Shown here piece by piece: positions 55,901 to 64,000 of a stretch of DNA of 64,000 nucleotides. The translations under genes and the position numbers were made by a program. The stretch lies in assembly GCA_029216955.1 (NCBI GenBank), contig JANAVB010033216.1, positions 9,201,579-9,265,578 on the forward strand. The letters are read 5' to 3'. Each line of letters begins with the position of its first letter. Position 1 is the stretch's first letter. This DNA comes from Iris pallida. Its lineage: Eukaryota > Streptophyta > Magnoliopsida > Asparagales > Iridaceae. The notes beneath the pieces are model-generated. The model was not told the DNA's origin. It did not search any database and was given only the letters and a program-made list of their open reading frames with translations.

Positions 55901-57008
55901 ATTTTGGACACGGACACAGCACGAAAATGTACTCAGTCAACTAGGGTTGTGTCCTACATGTCTAGGGCTACCCAAAAATATAATTTGTTTTAGAAAAACA
56001 CAAAAACCAATCCTTTGTGGCATTTCACCAAACACTTAATTAACACACAGATAAGTGTCCGATACGGACACCAAACCAATCCTAAATTTCACCAAACTTA
56101 GCCTACAGTTGGGGTATACCTATATGCATGCATTTGTGAAGAAAAATCAGGGTATTAACTAGGTTTATGGGTATTTACCTATTTGAGTGAAAACTCAAGA
56201 AAACACCAAGTAGGGGGGGTGTCCTCTTCTCTTGGTGATGCCCAAAGCTCCACAAATCCTTGATAGCAGTCCCTAACTAGTATCCTCTAGTGTAGGGGAG
56301 TCCAATGCAAGAAACTAGAGATTTGGATCAAAATTGATCAAGTTGTGGGTGTTTGAAGAAAATGGATTTTTCTAGGTTTTAATTCATGCAAATTGATCAT
56401 GAATGAATTTGAGGGGATTATATAGGAAGGGGGTAGTGTTTGGCTGCCATGGGGGTAGGGGAGGTGTCCTACCACCTTGCAAACTTAGCCCCTAAGTCTT
56501 TGACTAAGGGGTTAGATATTTAGGTTCTAAAATATCTAAAAAGTGAAATATCTAGATATTTATCTAACTAGATATTTATACATAAAGCTAACATCCTCTA
56601 CTTAGTCTTCTAGGTTAGTTGCTAACCTCTAGGTTAGTGCTAAACTAGGTTAGGGACTAACATGACACTAATCAATAATTAAACACTAATAAAAACACAT
56701 AAATACAAATAATTCTAAATAAATCCTAAAAAATTACCAAAATACCCTTTAGGCTAAAAATCACTAATTTGGTGTTCTAAGCCTATGGCTAGGCTCACAT
56801 GATCATGGTTAGTCTCTAGGTTATGAAATCTCTAGGGTTTACACTAGGGTTATAATAGTAAGTCACAAAGTCATAAGTCATGACTTAGAAAACGGTTTTA
56901 ACTAACTAAAAATCACCAAAAATTATATCATGACTATAATACCATTAATAAATAATAAAAATAATAATTTTTCAAAAATACCCTAATTTCAGAAAACTGG
57001 GTGTTACA
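52909..57008 (-). repeat. Solo Tekay-like LTR (4100 bp)
   Basis: In plus orientation it starts TGTCACGACCCGC and ends GGGTGTTACA. The flanks CTTGA (52904-52908) and ATTGA (57009-57013) are a target duplication with one mismatch. The adjoining sequences belong to the same LINE remnant, which supports an insertion followed by LTR-LTR recombination. It carries the inverted TATA (56418-56424), a GTGTCC island (55240-55930), CA/TA tracts and a long TTGAC/GTCAA cluster (54110-54520). Confidence 0.87.
54110..54520 (-). promoter_or_regulatory. Long GTCAA/TTGAC cluster in the solo LTR
   Basis: About 30 GTCAA words in 410 bases, that is TTGAC on the LTR's own strand. Same position and word as the clusters at 2224 and 50278 but much expanded. 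A W-box reading is possible but unproved. Confidence 0.5.
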
Positions 57009-57013
57009 ATTGA

Positions 57014-57345
57014 GATATATGGCAATACCATGGAGCCATGATAGGGTGCTCGAGGAGATGATAATGCGGGCTCACGGATATCTTAGAGGAGATAAAACAT
57101 CATAGCTATTAGGGTCAACATACGTTGCGGCGTACCAAGATTAGGCTTCTTGACATTGTTTGGCACATCTAGAGAGAACAAAACCAAAGATGAGATGTCA
57201 AAACCGTTCTTATAGGGATTCAACACAATATAGATGAAGATATACGGATCCTAAACCCTTCCAAGCTATATTGCTGGTTTTTGGGTCAGGAATTGGTTGT
57301 AGTTGTTTTGTCGATGGCTTATTAATAAAAACTCTTACCTTCTTC
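57014..57345 (+). pseudogene. LINE ORF2 remnant, right half, and LINE 3' end
   Basis: Continuation of 52770-52908 after the solo LTR. The frame shows D-I-V-W-H-I then R-E-Q-N-Q-R (typical I-W-R-E-R-N-x-R of LINE C-termini), followed by an untranslated tail with TTATTAATAAAAACTCTTACC and an (AT)n tail starting near 57348. It faces the minus-strand LINE tail to tail. Confidence 0.6.
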
Positions 57346-57377
<32 letters not shown>

Positions 57378-57385
57378 ATTTTTTT
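57346..57385. repeat. (AT)n tract shared by two LINE tails
   Basis: About 28 bases of AT repeat plus ATATATAATTTTTTTATATA. It lies where the 3' ends of a plus-strand and a minus-strand LINE meet. Confidence 0.6.
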
Positions 57386-60300
57386 ATATATGTCTTTCTA
57401 TGGAAAGAAATATTATTAACAGTGGCAGAGCCAATACAAATCGCCCCAAAATGGAAAGCCTATACCACCGTATCCCCCACCATGAATCCGACCTCTTCTA
57501 GACCAGTCCACAAAACCTATCAAAATGAAAACCTATATCACCGAGCCCCAACATATGTACCCACCTCCTGATTAATCCCAAACCTAGAACAATCCTGTGA
57601 ACCTCCTTCTCTGACCCCTGCAACTTTACGCCTCTGCCTCGTGACCTCCCAAAAGATTTGAAAACCTTAAAATTGTACCCTTCGTATATGCTTTTATTTT
57701 TGTTCTTCCACAACACCCAGATGACAGCCCCAACAGTGACCTTAGCCTCCTCCAACCGTGCGTGAGTAGACCACCACGCCTCCAACATCTCCGAGACGCT
57801 TTCATTGGCCCTGGCCAACACTACGTTGGTTCCCACAAAATCCCATACCTCTATGTCCAGATCCTCTAAAAAAGGACATGGACAAGCGACTCCTCCGCCA
57901 GAGAATGACAACAATGGCACTGGGAAGCTATATAAAAACCCATACCTATGAGGACATCGATGACCAGGAGTTTCTCCTTCAATGCCCTCCACAGAAGAAT
58001 ACATCACTTCATCGGAAAAGCTTTGTGCACGTCGCAGTCATCACCGATGACACAGGGTACCTAGTTCGCACCACCTCCCACGCCGCTATCGTGGAGAAAT
58101 GACCCTTGCTGCCTGCCGCCTACACCAATCTGTCCGACAAGTCAGAGATGGCCACACTGCTGCCACTCACCGAGTGAGCTATCTCCTCCCTAAACCACCG
58201 CATGATGAGCTTGTAATCCCAGCCCTCCCCGACCCTCCAAACCTAGCGTAACTGACACAAAGGGCAAGGGACGACCGGCTGTAGGAGGTCCGCCCTAACC
58301 CACCTCTCGAGAAGGATGTCGCTCGCTCCGTTGCCTACCTGCAGTCTAATCTGCCTCTCCCCGAGCTTCCGACCTCTAAGTATTCTCCACCACATGTGGG
58401 ACTCCTAAAAATTTGTCGTAGCCACCGCCAGGTGCCTCCTAGCAAGTTCCTCCCTATGAGATAAGTGCTCCACAGGCTATTTAAATTTCTAAACTTATAC
58501 CATAGCTTCACCGAGAAAGCGTTAATAACGTCTTTGATCTCCCGAAGCCCCAATACTCCCTCCTCAACCATCCTCGGCAAGCTCTTCCAACTTCTCCAAA
58601 CTCTCTTGGATGCCCCATCGTGATGCCCCCGAAAGAAGTGATCGAATATCTTCTCAATGGTCTTAGTCACCATCTTCGAAGGGTTGGAGACAACAAGGGT
58701 ATATATCGAGATCAAACAGAGCACATTCTTCAGAAACACCAACCTCCCGCTTGGAGAGATTATGCTATTATTCTATCCCTCAATTCTGCACTTAACCTTA
58801 TCTATCAGTGGAGAAAAGTGGTCAGCCCTCTATTTCCCGTAGGCCATGGGGCACCCCAGGTACAAGAAGGGTAGGCAACCGACTGTAAAGCCCGAATCCG
58901 CCCCTATTTTTGTTCGTTTAGTCTCCGTACAAGAGTGATTGACATAAATAACACTACGCTTACTAACCTTCTGACCTGAAGCTCTCCCATACCTATTTAG
59001 CAGGCTCACCACCATCGATAACAAGTTTTTGTCACCAGCACAGAATATGAGTACGTCATCGACGTAGGCCAGGTGGCTCACCCTCGGACCCCTTGTTGTA
59101 AAGTACCTACTGAATCTAGGAATCTCCTCCATCTTATTAAGGCTACGGCTAAGGGCCTCTGCAATGATGACAATGGTGGGTGACAAGGGTCCCCTTGTCT
59201 CAATCCTCTTTGTAACTTGAAAAAGCCGGTCGAAACCCTATTAATCATGACAGAGAACCAACAGTTAGAAACTGAATGCCAAATAATGTCAATCCACTTC
59301 TTCGCAAACCCGAATGCCCTCAAAACATATATCATAAAAATCCTGTCCACCTGGTCGTAGGCCTTATCCATATTCAGCTTAATCACCATATTCCCCCCTC
59401 TTGTTATAGGCCATTTAGGAGATGAGTTCCTGAGCCAGCAGGATGTTGTCACCAATCTCTCTCCCACGAACGAAAGCTCATTGTTCCTTAGATATCATCT
59501 TCGAAAGTATACTCACCATTTTGTTTGCAATCAACTTGGAGACAATCTTGTTAAATTTTTTACACATACTCAGGGGATGGAAATCCGTGAATGTGGTCGG
59601 GTTCCTAGGAGAGTGTAAGAGGCCACCTTGTGGCAGCTCAACCCCTTGAAGAAGGCAACCACTACCTCGTGAATATCCTGACCGATGACCTCCAGTATTT
59701 CTGAAAGAAAGTACCCGTAAACCCGTCCGGACCTGGGGCCCCATCGCTCCTCATGTCGAAGACAAGGTTTTTGACCTCCTCCATCCCCGGTTATGCTATG
59801 AGGAGTGAGTTGTCTTCCAGTGTCACCGTAGATTATACATCCCTAATCAGATCAAAATGTCTAAGAATGTCGCCACACTCCAATAAACTAGAGAAATACT
59901 CGACTACCGCCTCCTGAATGTCTTCATACTCCCTAAGAGTCTGTCCCCTATTGTCTGTAATGTGGTGTAGGATCAGCTTCTTCCTCCTGCTCTTCACATA
60001 CACGTGGAAGAACTTTGTGTTCTTGTCACCCCCTACATCATACCTCATCCTAGCCTTTTGTCTTCAAAAGCTCTCCTCCGTAGTGATGCACCACTTCAAC
60101 AAGGCGCTAGCCGCGTTTAAGGCTTCAAGCTTTGCAGGACAACCCCCACTACTTACCTCTGCTTTGGCTCTACTAATGTTATCTTCTGCAGTGCTCACGG
60201 CCTAGAAAATATCCCTGAAAGACTCCCTGCTCTACCGCTTCAGGGACCACCGAACACTAGCGAGACGTTGGGCCACTCGAACCACCAGGTTCGCATAGTG

Positions 60301-61085
60301 CACCATGTTCCACGCGAACTAAACCGTCTCCAAGAAATCATGATGACCGCACAAAAAATTGAAAAACTTGAATGGCTTGATGAAAGAGGTGTATACCAGA
60401 CCAATGTCGACGAGCAGAGGCCTATGATCCGATTCTGTGTTGTTAAGATGCTCCACAGATGTACATAATACCTTATCCGTCCAAAGACTGTCCACAAATA
60501 TCCTATCTAGATGCGACCTCTGACTCCTATCTCCTTCATGTTTACTGTGCCATGTGAACTTGCTACCAGAGAAATACTAGTTCAAGAAGAGCTTGGAAAA
60601 CAAAATGCACAAACTCGAACATAGAAGACGAGCTCTGGGGCCTGCCACCCACCTTCTCATCCGAACTTAAAATTGCGTTGAAGTCGCCCCCACACAGCCA
60701 TAGAACCCCGGGCCTACCAGCTCGAGCCAGAAGCTCCTCCTAAAGATCCCTCATGTTTTGAACTGAGTGCTCGCCATGGACGACAAACAAAGGTAGTTGG
60801 ACTACATCCCTAGGTCCCCTACCATAACAGAAATAGCCTGTAGATGATCCCTCTCGAGCTTCAGATGAACTCCGAACCCGGAGAAGATCTATATGTCTTT
60901 TCTACCAGCAATTCCTTGATGAAAACCTAATTTAAGTCAAGAGGAGAGTAGCTTCTCAAGTGGGAGTTAAAGCTCAATAATAGCTAAAATCGAAATCCTT
61001 TGTATCTTACACAACATCTTGATTCTATTGAAAGTTTGCTTATAAACATGCGCCGCACATTCTAAATCAGTCTTCATAAAGAGGA
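57386..61085 (-). pseudogene. L1-type LINE ORF2: endonuclease, reverse transcriptase, zf-RVT (degenerate)
   Basis: Endonuclease near 60640-61080 (KMLCKIQRISILAIIE and WLCGGDFNAILSSDEKVGG), a middle region (GDKNTKFFHVYVKSRR, 59990), RT motifs at 58900-59740 (MCKKFNKIVSKLIANKM, VIKLNMDKAYDQVD, GLRQGDP, then LAYVDDVLIFCAG), thumb region WRSWKSLPRMVEEGVLGLR (58540) and C-terminal IWVLWKNKNKSIYEG (57690). The frame changes many times. The 3' tail near 57390-57430 reads (minus) ...GGCTCTGCCACTGTTAATAA. Such elements copy by target-primed reverse transcription. Confidence 0.85.
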
Positions 61086-61099
61086 ATTAGAAGGGGATG

Positions 61100-62593
61100 T
61101 CGCAGTATCAATCCTATTGTCCGCCAAACGGAGAGTCATCGAGTTGCATGCGCTAGCAGAATGACCTTTCTTCGATTATCTTCTTCTTTCTTCCTTCCTT
61201 CCTTCTTCTTCCCATGCTTCCTTCCTCTCTCTAGGCCATCCAGATCTAATGAAGCGACTTCCTGGCCATCTTTAGTCTTCTCACCATTCTGCGATTCCAT
61301 TTCTTCCTGGAGCTCCTTAATCGAATCTCTATTCTTAGCTAACTCCCCTGTCCAATGTGGTACGTACGTACTACACTCGATCCCTGTCTCCTCAACATCG
61401 GCCAGTGGCAGACCCGCTACAATGACACCGTCCTTTTCCGGATGAGTCGACTCCCTGGAACCTTGTCGCCCCTACATTAGGGACCCTGACTGCTAGTGCA
61501 TTTCCCCGAACCACCCAAAACAGTAGCTCCACCATCACCATTAATGTTCCTCGGATCCTTGCCTTGTGACCCCTCTTCCGAATCTACCGGCACCTTTCCT
61601 TTGCCTCAAATCTAAATAAAACCCGACGCACGATCCCCCACCCCGATCGCAGGAACTGATGAGGAAGGGGAGACCCCTTCACACCTGCCTTACCAATCAG
61701 TCTGCATCTCTCTGCTTGATGCCCCCGGTGATAGCACTAAGTTCATTACAATGGAATTCTCATACTCCACCTACTGTCAATAGCTGCAATTGTTGGGAAG
61801 GGATATCCCGATTATGTCGACTAATTTCTTACAAATGTCCACTTCCGAAGACTCGGGCCCTGTTAGGTCGCTAGACCATCGAGGAAACATTGTCGATAGC
61901 TAGCGGGGTGTCAAAATACTCAGCTATATTAAAAAAGGCCGATCTGACGAACAAGTGCGACGGAAAATCGGGCAGAGAAACCCAAACTGATGCAAGGGGC
62001 GATTCCCTGAACCGGAAGAACTCCGGAGTCCATTTGAATATCCTCATAAGACACCCAGCAAAGTGCAACAAGTCCCTAGATTGAAGCCGTAGGTAATCCT
62101 CTTCCAATCGAGGCCAAATCATAACATGCCTACAGTCGATCACCCCAACCTTCACCTCGCCATAGAAATCGAAGGATGCGAGGGAAGACCTGAATGCAAT
62201 AATCGGCAGTTTTGACCTAAAGAACTTACCAACCAGGGCAAATTTAAAGGGAACGACCAGGAGGACTACATCGTGCTCGTCGAAAGCAATTATCGCTCAC
62301 CTCCGTGAGTGTGGGGAGGTCTGTGTGGAATATGACAGGTTTTGATATTCCACCAATAACCGTATCTACGAATGATTTTTGTATAAGAGGGGGGCGGAGG
62401 TAGGAGACCCCGCACGACAAGGGGAGTAGGGGGGGCGAGCATGGACGGAGGATCCCCCAGTCCTCAGCCAATCCATGTCAGAGGTCATAATAGGAGGGAC
62501 GGAAGGGCGAGAGGGGAAAGCGGAAGTGAAGTGGGGTTTGGATTGTAGTGCCCCGTCCCTACATCGTACCCAGTTTCCATCTATGAGGTACAC
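61100..62593 (-). pseudogene. L1-type LINE ORF1 (DUF4283-like, degenerate)
   Basis: N-terminal frames at 62244-62593 (KSFVDTVIGGISKPVIFHTDLP), then the nucleic-acid-binding DUF4283 region at 61871-62155 (VIDCRHVMIWPRLEEDY, GCLMRIFKWTPEFFRFRES, VWVSLPDFPSHLFV). Downstream, a decayed segment near 61730-61860 (DIPSQQLQLLTV) should hold the Cys knuckle but has several shifts. ORF1 proteins bind LINE RNA. The element's 5' end lies near 62600. Confidence 0.75.
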
Positions 62594-62599
62594 GAGAAA

Positions 62600-64000
62600 G
62601 GAACACTGTCGCTACCGATTCAGTCTGGACCGATAGATCAGAATCGGTTGAATCGGTTGAACGGGAACGATTGAATTAAGATCCTTTTCTCGTTATGGAA
62701 ATGATTCTTCAGAATCAAGTCCTATATTCAGCGGGTTAAGCCTCAAGGATTGACTCTGCGGTTGAGTTAGGAGAGACCTCACGTTGCTCTGCTTTTCATG
62801 CCGCACTTGCTTTGGCTTTGTTTTTCGTGAATATATTTTCGTGAATATTTTCGATGGTTTTCATGGCATGTATTTTCAAACTTCGCATTCGTATCGAATT
62901 CCTTGAATAATACAATGTTCCAATCAGTTGCTTATGCAATTGCAGGTGATCGCGTAGGCGACGTCTAAGTGCCGCCAACCAGTCCCTCGCCTGAAGCAAA
63001 AACTAAGGTGAGTGGCTGACCTTCTTCAACTTGACCCTCTGTTTCAGTATCAACTATAAAACACAAAAATAATGCTTGTCGCCATAGTGTAGAATCAATG
63101 AAATCATGGTACGATTCTTCACGAAACACTTGCTATCGAACTGCTTTACATAGAAAACTGATGCCTGCTTTCTTATGCCTTATATACTTAGCCTATGCAA
63201 ACCAAAGGATGAATCAATTAACGTTTATCACAATGATACGAATAAAGTGTTAAATGACTAAGTTCATAGAAAGGGTCAGTTTCACACCAAAAGAGAAGTT
63301 AAAGGTTCTAGTAGAAAGATAGAATATTTCATGAATCTGCAAAAACGGTCATTGGACAACTTATGCATAAGGTATAGTTTTCTTGAACGGTTGCCTAGGC
63401 CAAGGAACCGATTCGGCCCGGGAGGAACGAGTTGTAGCAAGCGCCAGCCATGAATCGGGGTAGGTGATTTTGGAACTTTCACATAAGGCTCGCTACCCAC
63501 CGCGAAAGGATCGCCGTCTAACCCAGCTATAGTCCATGATGGCTTAACATTGACAGTGACCTTCACACCCTTTCACGGCTTGAATCAATGCACATGACAA
63601 GGGATAAACTTGGATAACTGCTTGCCTCAAAACATGTTAACATGCAAATCGATCAGGAGTGTTAGAAAGATCATGAAATAGCTAGCTAACATGTTTTATA
63701 AAACTGCTTGAATCAAATGCAGAGCTTGGGTTTAATTAGCCAGTTGTCAGTACATGTGATCGTATTGACCCTCTCTCTTTGCAGGTGCCAGGAATCAGAA
63801 GAATGTGCCAACTAGCTAGGCGACGTTCATGCTTTTGAAGCTTCGACCGCACGTCGAAGACCCCGTTACTGAACTTTTAAAGACTCTCTGTAACTCCAAG
63901 AAACATGTCTGGGCATCCCTCACATCCAGGTGGCTAGAATACTTTTGTTGTAAATGAGGGATATATGGGAATGGCTATCTCATCGACACTCTTTTGTAAT
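62600..64000. other. Unassigned sequence at the right edge
   Basis: No conserved frame on either strand. The minus frame at 63282-63566 (94 codons) has no motif I know. Two similar phrases, GCAGGTGATCGCGTAGGCGAC (62943) and GCAGGTGCCA...TAGGCGACG (63780), hint at a repeated structure, perhaps part of another LTR element that continues to the right. Confidence 0.4.

Noticed and set aside
63282..63566. Minus-strand 94-codon ORF at the right edge
   Set aside because: No recognisable motif, no neighbouring gene structure, and length within chance expectation.

Overview
The window is transposon-packed plant nuclear DNA, most likely from a large-genome flowering plant; the species cannot be told. 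The evidence is Ty3/gypsy chromovirus (Tekay/Del type) LTRs of 3.4-4.8 kb, Tat/Ogre-type Ty3/gypsy elements with tRNA-type primer sites and a second RNase H, an En/Spm (CACTA) transposon, plant L1-type LINEs, foldback MITEs and long (TA)n/(CA)n tracts. I see no intact host gene.

Layout. 1-3566: end of a Tekay-like pol (chromodomain), polypurine tract and a complete 3.36 kb 3' LTR, inserted into an older Tat-type element A. 3567-31586: element A on the minus strand, heavily decayed (antisense ORF remnant, integrase, RNase H, RT, linker, protease; gag and leader ORF to the right). It is split in its protease by a complete 16.9 kb Tat-type element B (9949-26816, minus strand) flanked by a perfect ATATT target-site duplication. 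The right edge of A is cut inside its LTR by a minus-strand Tekay-like LTR starting at 31587. 33452-34239: two MITEs. 34662-43059: a CACTA element with clear TIRs and an AAG target duplication, carrying decayed TNP2 transposase and TnpA-like genes. 44925-51651: a gag-only Tekay derivative with a truncated 5' LTR abutting a probable Tat LTR fragment. 52770-57345: a plus-strand LINE remnant split by a 4.1 kb solo Tekay-like LTR. 57380-62600: a degenerate minus-strand L1 LINE. 62600-64000: nothing recognised.

The most interesting part is element B. Between pol and the 3' LTR, antisense to the retroelement, it carries (i) a four-exon gene for a plant-mobile-domain (PMD) protein with TATA box, consensus introns, NLS-like tracts, coiled coil and poly(A) signal, and (ii) a compact, uninterrupted 107-codon gene of unknown function with its own TATA box and poly(A) signal. 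They are separated by a tandem array of 29-bp units organised into a 232-bp higher-order repeat. The same 10-mer TATA core occurs in the LTR promoter and in both antisense promoters, and a short TGCGCA-type motif recurs in the LTRs, the antisense promoter, its first intron and the leader ORF. The leader ORF of both A and B starts on or beside the primer binding site. Extra antisense ORFs are known in Tat-lineage elements; the small second gene, the shared promoter motifs and the primer-site/ORF overlap are the parts I consider least explained.
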